Shown here: piece after piece, positions 48,452 through 57,061 of the stretch | How positions within the stretch are numbered: position 1 is the stretch's first letter | How the letters are laid out: the number at the start of each line of letters is the position of its first letter | Source of the DNA: Wolbachia endosymbiont (group A) of Bibio marci | GTDB lineage: Bacteria; Pseudomonadota; Alphaproteobacteria; Rickettsiales; Anaplasmataceae | Direction of reading: 5' to 3' | Assembly (NCBI RefSeq): GCF_947251645.1 | Contig: NZ_OX366364.1 | Location: 744,001-808,000 of the forward strand | Length of the DNA stretch: 64,000 nucleotides | Position numbers and translations under genes: made by a program | The notes under the pieces: generated by a model | Databases searched by the model: none | The model's input: only the letters and a program-made list of their open reading frames with translations | Told to the model about the DNA's origin: nothing

Positions 48452-48766
48452 TTAAATAGAGAGCTTTAGCCCTATGGTTCCTATTACAATTAAAACGATA
48501 CATAAAACTTGAGATAAATTAATATTCTCTGTGAAAGTGGTTGCACCAATTATAGTTATTCCAATTGTGCATATTCCAGAGGAAACTGCATAGCATACTC
48601 TAATAGGTAGAAAGCATGCTGCAAGAGATAAAAAGTAAATGCTAATGATCATAATTACCAATGTTGCAATCGAAGGCACAACTTTAGTAAAACTGTTACT
48701 AAACTTTAGCGTTACAGCCCACAGTATCTCTAGGATACTGGACAGCAACAAATATAACCAGCACAT
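48452..48766 (-). CDS. SMR-family small multidrug exporter subunit A (divergent partner)
   Basis: 104 residues, four helices, with the key Glu retained at position 13 (LLSSILEILWA). The normally conserved segment is altered to FLPIRVCYAVSSGICTIG: an Arg replaces the usual Gly and SSG the usual WTG. This suggests a specialised or non-equivalent role in a heterodimer with the gene 16 bp downstream. The two share the N-terminal pattern W(I/L)YLLLSS. Confidence 0.85.
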   Translation of the reverse strand: MCWLYLLLSSILEILWAVTLKFSNSFTKVVPSIATLVIMIISIYFLSLAACFLPIRVCYAVSSGICTIGITIIGATTFTENINLSQVLCIVLIVIGTIGLKLSI

Positions 48767-48865
48767 TTTCGTAACATTTCAATCTTGTATTGTAACAGAA
48801 ATTGTTAGTTAAAACTACACTAAAGTGCAATAGATCTCTCTTTCGAAATTACTTTAATATCAAAC

Positions 48866-49972
48866 TTAAAACAACATTCTAAAAAACTTTTCTACGAAAT
48901 TCAATTCCTGTACGTCATTTGCTGCATAAAGTGGTGTAGTTTGTTGTTCAATGCCTGGTATTTCTACAAAAACTTTGCCCACTTCTTGACCTTTTTTAAT
49001 TGGTGCAGGTATCATATCTTTATATTCAATACGCACCTTAATTTGGTCATGCAATTTGCGGTTGTAAGTTATGGTAACATCGTTTGCAACTGTGACAGGT
49101 ACTTTTCTATCTTTCCCATAAAGAACATTTACTTCCTCAACTACACTGTCTTTAACGAATATTTTCTTAGTATTAAAATGATTTAAGGAGTATTGTATCA
49201 GTCTTTTTGCTTCTTCTATTCGCTCTTTCTCAGTGTTTAAACCATTTACGACAGCAAAAATTCTCCTATCATTTCGTTTTGCAGATGCTACAATGCCGTA
49301 ACCACCAGCATTTGTATAACCGGTTTTTAAACCGTCAACCCCAATGTCGTGAAAAAGTAGAAGATTTTTATTCTTTTGTGCAATTTCATTATATGTCAAA
49401 TATTGTTCAGAAAATAAATCATAATATTCAGGAAAATCGGTGAAAATCCTTTTTGCCAGTATTACCAAGTCTTTTGCGCTCATGAAATGATCTTCGTCTG
49501 GCCACCCACTTGAGTTGACAAAATGACTGTCATTCAGATTCAAATTTTGTGCAACCTCATTCATTTCAGCCACAAAATTCTCTTCTGATCCTGCAATGCC
49601 CTCAGCTAGTGTTATGCAGGCATCATTACCTGAGACTATTGTAATTCCTTCAAGTAATTCCCTCACCGTAACAAATTGACCTTCTTTCAAAAACATAGAA
49701 GAGCCTTTTCTTTCCCACGCTTTTCTGCTTACTCGAAATTTATCCTCCATATTTATTATTCCAGCTTTTAGATAATCAAAGGCTATATATAAAGTCATTA
49801 GCTTGCTCATTGAAGATGGGGCCATTTTTTCATCGGAATTATGGTCAAAAATGAGCGAGTCTGAAGCTAAATCTAAAACTACTGCTTGCTTTGCTTTGGT
49901 TCTAAACTGGTATGAGTATGAAGAAAAAGGAAGTATAAAAACTAATAGCAAAATTACCAATCTGCTTAACAT
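48866..49972 (-). CDS. D-alanyl-D-alanine carboxypeptidase (DacC/DacF-type, low-molecular-weight PBP)
   Basis: 368 residues. A signal peptide (MLSRLVILLLVFILPFSSYS) is followed by the penicillin-binding fold with SMSK (nucleophile Ser, about residue 55), the SGN triad element (IVSGNDAC, about 114-116) and KTG (DGLKTGYTN, about 216-218). A C-terminal PBP5-like beta domain and a final amphipathic helix (NFVEKFFRMLF) for membrane attachment follow. It trims the terminal D-Ala from peptidoglycan or lipid II stem peptides in the periplasm. All catalytic motifs are intact, notable for an organism with at most a minimal wall. Confidence 0.92.
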   Translation of the reverse strand: MLSRLVILLLVFILPFSSYSYQFRTKAKQAVVLDLASDSLIFDHNSDEKMAPSSMSKLMTLYIAFDYLKAGIINMEDKFRVSRKAWERKGSSMFLKEGQFVTVRELLEGITIVSGNDACITLAEGIAGSEENFVAEMNEVAQNLNLNDSHFVNSSGWPDEDHFMSAKDLVILAKRIFTDFPEYYDLFSEQYLTYNEIAQKNKNLLLFHDIGVDGLKTGYTNAGGYGIVASAKRNDRRIFAVVNGLNTEKERIEEAKRLIQYSLNHFNTKKIFVKDSVVEEVNVLYGKDRKVPVTVANDVTITYNRKLHDQIKVRIEYKDMIPAPIKKGQEVGKVFVEIPGIEQQTTPLYAANDVQELNFVEKFFRMLF

Positions 49973-50055
49973 ATTTATAATTTTAAATTTACAGCGTACT
50001 AATTAATAGTATAATTTTACAGGGGCATTTCAATAGATCTCTTACATAAAAATTC

Positions 50056-50657
50056 CTTGACACATTTCGCCAGCCCCCTTATCATGGTACTGGAGGTATT
50101 CATTTATCTTCAATCTGTGCAGATTAAACGACAACAGTATTACGTGATTGGCGTCTTATTTTTAATTTTTTGCACTATGAGCACCTTATGTCTTCACAAC
50201 ATTTCTAGGTTTTTACCTATATAAGCTGAAACGCGCTTATAAAGCGTTTAAGACAGTATAGAACGCCAATTTGCAGGATTAGAGAGTGACAACTAGCTAA
50301 CACGGGGTATCTTTTGCCTTTTTTTCTGCTTAGTAAATTTCTTAAATATTTATGACTAAAGGTTAGTTGCATTAAAAAGCAGCTGAGTCGCGGTTATTAG
50401 ACGTTTAAAATATAAAAAAACGCCAATACTGAAAATAGACAATGACTAGGGCTTCTTTTGCCTTTTTTTTCGTTTGGTAAATTTCTTAATGTTTGTAGCT
50501 GAAAGAGCCCAAGAGAGGTGTCATTCCAGTGCCCCTGTGATGTCATTCCAGTGCTTGACACTGGAATCCAGTTTTCCATATAATCTCATCGAAAACGTTG
50601 TAACCACTTTCTATGCTAGTTTGCTTGTAAACAAGCAAACTTTCCTGGATCCCAGTG
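50056..50657 (+). repeat. Dispersed ~590-bp repeat, copy 2 (ends at IS copy 5)
   Basis: Closely similar to 6914-7504 over its length, including the two GCCTTTTTTT blocks, the type A palindrome at about 50541-50571 and the segment GCTTGTAAACAAGCAAACTT. IS copy 5 interrupts it precisely at ATCCCAGTG. The ~70 bp upstream (49973-50055) are unremarkable AT-rich sequence. Confidence 0.85.
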
Positions 50658-51746
50658 GGCTTTGTTGCATAGCAACCGAAAAAATCTGGTGGCTACTGAC
50701 AAAATTCATTATAAATAACCATTTAACTGTTGAAGAAAAAATATGCCACAGAAAATGAAAGTCAGTAACCAAAATGAATATAACAAATTTCTCCAGGAAA
50801 GAGGAAATATTTTTCATTATATCAATGAAGCCATAGAAAATTGGTATGAAAATAGTCCAAAAATGCAAGGCGGCAACTATATTTACAGTGATAAAGTTGT
50901 GATTTTGGTGCATATAATTGTCAATCTTTTTAGAATTGGTTTAAGACAAACGGTGGGGTTTATAAAAGGATATATGCAACAAATAGGAAGAGATTTAGCA
51001 GTTATCAGCTATTCACAAGCATCAAGAAGGTTTAAGAAACTTAATATTAAGATCAATGATTGCAGAATTGATAAAAATAATATGGAAGACATCGAAATTG
51101 CTATAGATAGTACAGGTATCAGCATTTACAACAATACCCCTGGTCACAGCAAGGAAAATAGCGCTAACAGAAAATATCATGGCTATGAACAGACAAGAAA
51201 ATTGCATGTAATGTTGAATGTAAACAGCAAAAAAGCTATAGCTGTAAAATACAGTAACGGTGTCTACTCTGATCACTATGGAGCTTGCGATTTGCTTAAA
51301 GAAGTTAATTTTCAGCATATCATAAAAGCACTATATGCAGATAGGGCATATGATAGGCACAAGTTTTACAAATTGTGTCACGAATATGATATAAAGGCAA
51401 AAATTCCACCAATAAACAATGCGGCAGAACATCCAGAAATAGATTATATGTCTGACAGAAATGCTGCTATTAGGTTAATAAAATTATACGGTGAAGATGG
51501 CGTAAAAGAATGGAAAAAAGAAGTAAATTATGGGAAAAGATCTTATATTGAAGGGTTTTTCTCAAGATTAAAGCAAATATTTGGATTCAGCTTTAGGAAT
51601 AAATCCGAAGTAAATCGCGAAAAAGAATTGCTGATTAAGTGCTATTTGCTTAATCAATTTACTGAAATTGGTATGGCTAAATTTGAAATGGCTACATGAT
51701 ATTTATCGTAAATTACTACCAGTATAAGGTGCGATGCAACAAAGCC
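50658..51746 (+). mobile_element. IS5-family (IS903-like) insertion sequence, copy 5
   Basis: 1089 bp, ends GGCTTTGTTGCATAGC and GCGATGCAACAAAGCC. The target duplication is ATCCCAGTG (50649-50657 and 51747-51755). The undisturbed target exists at 7496-7504. Confidence 0.93.
50743..51699 (+). CDS. IS5/IS903-type transposase, intact
   Basis: 318-residue DDE transposase, same as copy 2 apart from a few residues (for example HVMLNVNSKK for HVMLNINSKK). The three catalytic regions DSTGISIY, LYADRAYD and YIEGFFSRLKQ are intact, and Trp34 is present. The upstream IS end provides the start context AGAAAAAATATG. It is a potential source of transposase for the defective copies and the MITE. Confidence 0.92.
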   Translation: MPQKMKVSNQNEYNKFLQERGNIFHYINEAIENWYENSPKMQGGNYIYSDKVVILVHIIVNLFRIGLRQTVGFIKGYMQQIGRDLAVISYSQASRRFKKLNIKINDCRIDKNNMEDIEIAIDSTGISIYNNTPGHSKENSANRKYHGYEQTRKLHVMLNVNSKKAIAVKYSNGVYSDHYGACDLLKEVNFQHIIKALYADRAYDRHKFYKLCHEYDIKAKIPPINNAAEHPEIDYMSDRNAAIRLIKLYGEDGVKEWKKEVNYGKRSYIEGFFSRLKQIFGFSFRNKSEVNREKELLIKCYLLNQFTEIGMAKFEMAT

Positions 51747-52140
51747 ATCCCAGTGTCTGAGCACTGGGATGACACCATTCTTTTTCCTGGATTCCAAACT
51801 GGGATGACAGCTAGCCTGACAACCGTCATCCCGCTACGTGTTAGCGGCTGAGATACCGCGGCGGTATGACGGTTTGCGGCGGCATGACGATAAGCTCGTC
51901 ATTCCGCTACTTGTTAGCGGCTGAGATACCGTGACGGTATAGTAATTCGTCATCCCGCTACGTGTTAGCGGATGAGATACCGCGGCGGTATGACGGTTCG
52001 CGGCGGGATGACGATAAGCTCGTCCAAAAGAATCATAGCTGGGTTGACTTATATTACTTAGCTTTAAGATAGCTATGCTGAGATCCCGCTAACACGTAGC
52101 GGGATGACGAGAAAGGAGTGGCGGTATGACGTAGTAGCTA
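51747..52140. repeat. Cluster of type A and type B palindromes between IS copy 5 and addA
   Basis: A type A right arm (ATCCCAGTGTCTGAGCACTG, then GGATGACAC) is followed by at least four type B units between 51825 and 52125. Their cores are GATACCGCGGCGGTATGACG, GATACCGTGACGGTATAGTA, GATACCGCGGCGGTATGACG and a partial CCCGCTAACACGTAGCGGGA. This is the densest array of type B units in the window. No gene. Confidence 0.8.
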
Positions 52141-52160
52141 TCTCTTGTAATCAAATTTTA

Positions 52161-55100
52161 TCAAAAGTCAGATTGCAGAGTTAAATCTTCTACCCAAATA
52201 ACCACACACTCTACTTGCTTGTTTGGATATATCTCTTGTACTAAGGTTTTATAGATCAACATCTGTTTTTTTATTTCATTTAATGAGGAAACAGAAACGT
52301 TACGGTGTGATTTATAGTCAATTATGATTGCTTTATCTTGCGTTATGCATAGCCTATCTAGTCGTACTAATACTGACTTGCCATCAATTGTTCCACTCAG
52401 TGTAATTTCTGACTTACCTTCCAAATCAAACAAATAGCCATATTTTTCATTAAAGGCTAATATTTTACTGTAAATTTCATCCTTATCTTCACTGGTGTTT
52501 ATATTGTCAAGATATTTTCTGACCCAATTTTTTCTCCTTTCTTTTTCTATCTTGGGCATATACTGCAATATGCTGTGGATTATTAAGCCCCTTGTATAAC
52601 TGTCTTTCGTTTCAGCGCTACTTTCTGTCATTCCAGTACCCCTATTTGTCATCCCAGTGCGTGACACTGGGATCCAGTCCTTTTTTTCTCCAGGTTCCAG
52701 CGTCACGTGCTGAAATGGCACCGGAGAGTGAGCTGACACTTGTTCTCCTTCTTTTTTACTGGATCCCAGTGTCAAGCACTGGGATGACAGGGGAGGATGC
52801 TGGGATGACAGGGGAAGATGCTGGGATGACACCGAAGGGTGGGCTAAAGCTGGCGGAAGCGAAATCACTGGAACGTCAAAATAATCACGTTTTTTATAAA
52901 TGTAAGGGTAGTTTGCGTTCACACATAGCACTTCAACTTTTTCTTTAAATATTGGCTGTAAGTATGCTTGTTTCTTTTCATATGGTTCTCCATACTGAGT
53001 GATTAGATCATACCAAGAGCCCTTTTGCACTGGCTCTTTACTTAAGATGTATAACTCATCTTCAGCACGCGTGAGTGCTACGTATAATAAACGCAAATAT
53101 TCATTATAATCCTCTAGTTTTTTCTCTCTTTTTACTTGATCGCAATAAGCGTTGTTGTTTTTTCCACACCAAAATGGCACTTCTGTTCCATCAAAGATAA
53201 TGCTTTCACTGTTTCTTGGCACTGTGTTTGTATCAACCAAAAATACTATGGGAGCTTGCAGACCTTTTGATTTGTGAATTGTCATTATTCGCACAGCATT
53301 GCGTTCTGATTGCATATCATTCTTAATCTCCGGGTTATTCTCCTTGATCCACTGAACAAACGCTTGAAGAGATGGGTTTTTAAATTGCAACACAAGGTTC
53401 ATAAATTCGTCTAGAACCTCGAAGCACTCAAGACCTAGCCTTGCAGCAAATTTCTTCTTACCTGTACGCAATATATGTGTAAATAGTGCAAGAGGAGACT
53501 CTATGCGAGATAAGTTAATGAAATAGTTTAATTCACTATAGATAACCACAGAATAATCCTGAATTCTTTCCCATAGTGAATGCTCTTTACGATCATATGC
53601 AATGTTAAATAAATCATCCTCGGTAAAATTAAATAGTGGTGATTTTAAAGCATTTGCAAGAGCTAGATCATTTGCCTGGAGGAGTAAAAACTCGGCCAAA
53701 GCTATTAAGTCCTGCACGGCTATATAGTCCATAATTCTAAAATAATCTCGGCCTATAACTGGCACGTTTGCTTTTTTAAGTTCGCTTATTATGTAATCAA
53801 CTAACACGTTTCGTTGTCGTACCAAAATCATAATGTCTCTTGGTTCTATATGGCGATCTTTAGCGACTAAAATCCGCCCTTCATTTAACCAATTGTGAAT
53901 TCTGTTGGCTATTGTTTGAGCAAGTAATCGATCTGCTATTGTATAACCTTCCCTGCATGTCAGAGGAATTTGTAAAGCTTGCTGTTCTTTCTCTTTGCGC
54001 CTTGGTAACGCTGGCCAAATTTCAATATATCCTTGGTCATTTTCTCTATGTGGAACATGTTTTATTTCATTATCATTAAAAGATATTTCTGCGCGGAAGT
54101 TGTTAAATAATCTGTCTACAAGTGTTAAAATTTCTGGAGTTGAGCGAAATGACTTTTCAAGTTGGCATGATATCCAACCAGTTTTCGTATGAAAGTATTG
54201 TTGCATATAGTTAAATAGATGGGGATTTGCTCCTTGAAATCTGTATATGGACTGTTTTACGTCACCAACAACAAACAAGGTTCGCTTTTCATCATTGCCG
54301 GCAAAAAATTCATCGCAGAGATTTGTTATAATTTTCCACTGGCTGATGCTATTGTCTTGCGCCTCATCAACAAGAATGTGATCTATTTTTTGATCCAAGT
54401 TAAACAATATCCAATCTTTGTAGTTTGGATTGCTGAGAAGATTTGTTGCTAAGTCAATTATATCATTGTAGTCAAGCAGTGCATTTTTTGATTTTTCGCT
54501 ACTATATAGATCAACATATACTTTAAATATACCAAGTAAGCTACTGGTTCTTTTGAATATTTGATAAGAGTTCATGTCTCTTATATGAGTAAACACTACA
54601 TTCTGAACGCTCTCTATTATTTGCTCTGCATCTCTGAATTTCTCCAAAATACTTTTTGTTGCAATGGATGATATGCTCTTTTTTTCGTGCGATTCTGATT
54701 TTAGAAATACCTTGGCTAAATCTTCTATTCTGGTGTCTTTCCGCTCCATTCCGGTGTCATCCCAGTGCTTGACACTGGGATCCATATTTCTTTTTTTCTG
54801 GATTCCAGCGTCACGCGCTGGAATGACAGAGAGTGGTGGAATGATAGGAGATTTTACAAGGAATCTATTACACCAATCATAAAGTATTTCACTGTAACTC
54901 TGATCTCTTTTACTGCCTTCACTTAATATCTCGGCTAATCTTTTTATGTGCTCAGTCGTTCCACTCTGTACGTCATGAATTCCATCTGGAGCATTGAGTT
55001 TTTCTTTGATATATTCCAAATCATTTGCTGACGCAAATCTTTTTACACATAAAGTATAAAGCAAATCGCGTAATTTATTTTCATCAATTTCAGTTGCAAT

Positions 55101-55742
55101 GAAGTTTATACTATCTTGCACAGCCTCATTATGAAGCACTTTATTGAATATGATGGAATGTAATTCTTTACATTCACTCAGCGTACAATTTGGGGCGATG
55201 CCAGCTTCTATGGGAAAGTTGGAAATTAATTTGTAACAGAAAGCGTGTATGGTTTGTATAGTTAAACCAAGATTTTCCAGTTCAGAGAAAAGCCTTCTTG
55301 CTCTTGTTAAATAATCTTTATTTTTTCTGGATCCCAGTGTCACGCACTGGGATGACACCGAAGGGTTTACCGCTGGTTTTTTGCTTAAATCATGGTTATG
55401 CGATGCACCACCCCCTGTCATCCCAGTGCTCGACACTGGGATCCATTCTTTTTTTTTACTGGATTCCAGCGTCACGCGCTGGAATGACATTGGAAAGAAA
55501 TCTAGTTGTTCTAGATCTGCCACCAACACACTCTCTGAGCATACCGCCCACTTGCTGAGTATGCTGTGAATGCGATTCTCCATTTCGTTTGCTGCAGCGT
55601 TGGTAAATGTTAAGCAAAGAATATTTCTTTTGTTTTCTAATAAAAGTCTCAATACTCTGTCTATTAAGATTTTTGTTTTGCCTGTACCAGCGGACGCATT
55701 TACCCATACAGAGAAATTAGGATTTATGGCATTTGATCTCAT
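52161..55742 (-). CDS. addA: AddA-like helicase-nuclease with three palindrome-encoded insertions
   Basis: UvrD-type helicase with a C-terminal RecB-family nuclease, the AddA subunit in double-strand break repair. The ATG at 55742 gives about 1193 residues; the frame is open to 56075 but that part overlaps ispE. Walker A is NASAGTGKT (residues 15-23), motif II VDEAQDNS, motif III VGDVKQSIYRFQGA, motif V TIHKSKGLQAPIVFLVD, motif VI LLYVALTRAEDELYI. The nuclease motif is DKAIIIDYKSH. Three blocks are translated from type A palindromes: between motif I and the next helicase segment (~55 residues), mid-domain 1B (~35), and the helicase-nuclease linker (~75). All keep the frame. No addB partner is seen here. 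Confidence 0.88.
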   Translation of the reverse strand: MRSNAINPNFSVWVNASAGTGKTKILIDRVLRLLLENKRNILCLTFTNAAANEMENRIHSILSKWAVCSESVLVADLEQLDFFPMSFQRVTLESSKKKEWIPVSSTGMTGGGASHNHDLSKKPAVNPSVSSQCVTLGSRKNKDYLTRARRLFSELENLGLTIQTIHAFCYKLISNFPIEAGIAPNCTLSECKELHSIIFNKVLHNEAVQDSINFIATEIDENKLRDLLYTLCVKRFASANDLEYIKEKLNAPDGIHDVQSGTTEHIKRLAEILSEGSKRDQSYSEILYDWCNRFLVKSPIIPPLSVIPARDAGIQKKRNMDPSVKHWDDTGMERKDTRIEDLAKVFLKSESHEKKSISSIATKSILEKFRDAEQIIESVQNVVFTHIRDMNSYQIFKRTSSLLGIFKVYVDLYSSEKSKNALLDYNDIIDLATNLLSNPNYKDWILFNLDQKIDHILVDEAQDNSISQWKIITNLCDEFFAGNDEKRTLFVVGDVKQSIYRFQGANPHLFNYMQQYFHTKTGWISCQLEKSFRSTPEILTLVDRLFNNFRAEISFNDNEIKHVPHRENDQGYIEIWPALPRRKEKEQQALQIPLTCREGYTIADRLLAQTIANRIHNWLNEGRILVAKDRHIEPRDIMILVRQRNVLVDYIISELKKANVPVIGRDYFRIMDYIAVQDLIALAEFLLLQANDLALANALKSPLFNFTEDDLFNIAYDRKEHSLWERIQDYSVVIYSELNYFINLSRIESPLALFTHILRTGKKKFAARLGLECFEVLDEFMNLVLQFKNPSLQAFVQWIKENNPEIKNDMQSERNAVRIMTIHKSKGLQAPIVFLVDTNTVPRNSESIIFDGTEVPFWCGKNNNAYCDQVKREKKLEDYNEYLRLLYVALTRAEDELYILSKEPVQKGSWYDLITQYGEPYEKKQAYLQPIFKEKVEVLCVNANYPYIYKKRDYFDVPVISLPPALAHPSVSSQHLPLSSQHPPLSSQCLTLGSSKKEGEQVSAHSPVPFQHVTLEPGEKKDWIPVSRTGMTNRGTGMTESSAETKDSYTRGLIIHSILQYMPKIEKERRKNWVRKYLDNINTSEDKDEIYSKILAFNEKYGYLFDLEGKSEITLSGTIDGKSVLVRLDRLCITQDKAIIIDYKSHRNVSVSSLNEIKKQMLIYKTLVQEIYPNKQVECVVIWVEDLTLQSDF
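52624..52820 (-). repeat. Type A palindrome cluster translated in addA (helicase-nuclease linker)
   Basis: Units at 52647-52677, 52691-52720 and 52760-52790, plus two partial GCTGGGATGACA copies at about 52798-52830. They encode a Ser/Gln/Thr-rich linker with [18 protein letters not shown] and WIPVSRTGMT. Confidence 0.88.
54755..54828 (-). repeat. Type A palindrome pair translated in addA (middle)
   Basis: Units 54755-54784 and 54800-54828. On the coding strand they read [11 protein letters not shown] and [13 protein letters not shown], that is, in different frames from the tkt insertion. Confidence 0.88.
55326..55489 (-). repeat. Three type A palindromes translated in addA (N-terminal region)
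   Basis: Units at 55326-55357, 55416-55445 and 55461-55489. They encode [20 protein letters not shown] and PSVSSQCVTLGS. The first two peptides are almost the same as in transketolase. Confidence 0.88.
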
Positions 55743-55823
55743 CAGAAGTGCGAAAACCTTATAGAAGTTGACTAAAATAGCATTATACATATAATGTAAA
55801 AATAGTGTTAGTGAAGATATATA

Positions 55824-56690
55824 ATGAAAAGTTTTTGTGTAAAGGCGCCTGCAAAAATCAATCTTTTTTTGCATGTTGTAAATAAGAAGGAAACAGGATA
55901 TCACTTGATTGAGGGTTTGTTTGTCTTTGCTAATCTCTCTAATTTTTTGGAAATAAAAGTAGGTGAGAAGGATTCTAGATACGATAACTCTACAGTTGAA
56001 TTTATAAACTCCGAGTCTAGAATAAATAACCAGTATAACACTGTAATGAAAGCGGTTAATCTGCTGTTTAAACATGCTCCTGTACGCACTAAAGTCACTG
56101 TAAGGGTTGTAAAAAACATACCAATTGCTGCAGGACTCGGTAGCGGGTCCTCAGATGCTGGAGCTGTGGTACGTACGCTAGGGAAGCTGTGGGAGATTGA
56201 TAGGACGATTTTAAATGAAATAGCCTTAAACGTTGGTGCTGATGTTCCAGCAAGTGTAGATAGCAAGCCTGTTTTTGTTAGAGGTATTGGCGAAGAATTG
56301 TGCTATGTCCAAAAATTTTCCTTACCCACAAATGTGGTGCTTGTGAAACCGAAAAAAAAGTTTTTGAGTACACCAGAGGTATTTTCCAAACATGAAGGAG
56401 AATTCTCTGAGCCAATTAAATGGAGCGATGACGCTGAAAAGGATTTGTTGAAGCTTCTTAAAGAGACGAGAAACGATCTTCAAGAAATAGCAATAAGCCT
56501 TGTTCCTGAAATTAAGGATGTGATATCAACACTTAAGTCACAAGAAGGCTCTATACTTTCTCGCATGTCAGGCAGCGGTGTATCATGCTTTGGAATATTC
56601 GATAGTGAGGAAAATGCAAAAGCTGCTGCAGCTAATATCAGAAAAAAGCAACCAGAATGGTGGGTATGTGACACTCAATTAATAGTTTGA
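55824..56690 (+). CDS. ispE: 4-diphosphocytidyl-2-C-methyl-D-erythritol kinase
   Basis: GHMP kinase of the MEP isoprenoid pathway; phosphorylates CDP-ME at the 2-hydroxyl. It has 288 residues. The N-terminus APAKINLFLHVVNKKETGYH carries the conserved Lys and His of the substrate site. The ATP loop is PIAAGLGSGSSDAGA (about 93-107), and the C-terminal GHMP motif is SRMSGSGVSCFGIF. It is divergent from addA with about 80 bp between start codons. The next two genes follow at 4 bp and 1 bp spacing, so they probably form an operon. Confidence 0.95.
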   Translation: MKSFCVKAPAKINLFLHVVNKKETGYHLIEGLFVFANLSNFLEIKVGEKDSRYDNSTVEFINSESRINNQYNTVMKAVNLLFKHAPVRTKVTVRVVKNIPIAAGLGSGSSDAGAVVRTLGKLWEIDRTILNEIALNVGADVPASVDSKPVFVRGIGEELCYVQKFSLPTNVVLVKPKKKFLSTPEVFSKHEGEFSEPIKWSDDAEKDLLKLLKETRNDLQEIAISLVPEIKDVISTLKSQEGSILSRMSGSGVSCFGIFDSEENAKAAAANIRKKQPEWWVCDTQLIV

Positions 56691-56694
56691 CTTT

Positions 56695-57060
56695 ATGGAT
56701 ATAACTCCCTTAATTTCCGAGAATAAAAATCTTATAAATGGTTACAGGGAAGGAAAATTTTTGGTGAATAATAAAGAGTATTGCGGCTCAATTATAGTTT
56801 TTCCTGAAAAGGTGATTAAATTGAAAGAAAGTGATATAAATAGCAAGGAACATTTTAAATCTTTTTTAACAGAGGAAATAGAAATTTTGATAATAGGTAC
56901 TGGTAAAACACGCAATATACTAAGTTCTTCAGTGAAGTCCTATCTTATGGAACAAAAAGGTTTAAATTTTGAATTTATGACAACCGGTGCAGCATGCAGA
57001 ACCCATAACATTTTGATATCCGAAGATAAATTTGTTGTCAGTTATCTAATAGCCATATAG
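56695..57060 (+). CDS. Mth938/NDUFAF3-like (DUF498) domain protein
   Basis: 121-residue single-domain protein. The pattern ITPLISENKNLINGYREGKF, followed by IIVFPEKVIKLKE, EILIIGTGKTRNIL and a C-terminal GAACRTHNILISEDKFVVSY, is that of the Mth938/DUF498 family. This family includes NDUFAF3, a complex I assembly factor of mitochondria, and alphaproteobacterial relatives near respiratory genes. A role in membrane complex assembly is inferred only. It starts 4 bp after ispE and ends 1 bp before znuB, so it is in the same operon. Confidence 0.85.
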   Translation: MDITPLISENKNLINGYREGKFLVNNKEYCGSIIVFPEKVIKLKESDINSKEHFKSFLTEEIEILIIGTGKTRNILSSSVKSYLMEQKGLNFEFMTTGAACRTHNILISEDKFVVSYLIAI

Positions 57061-57061
57061 C

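Noticed and set aside
55298..55558. Plus-strand frames reading WIPVSRTGM and WIPASRAGM in the addA region
   Set aside because: These come from palindromes that encode similar peptides on both strands; the surrounding sequence is addA on the minus strand.
55743..56075. N-terminal extension of addA by 111 codons
   Set aside because: It overlaps ispE on the other strand and has no similarity to AddA; the helicase N-terminus begins at the ATG at 55742.
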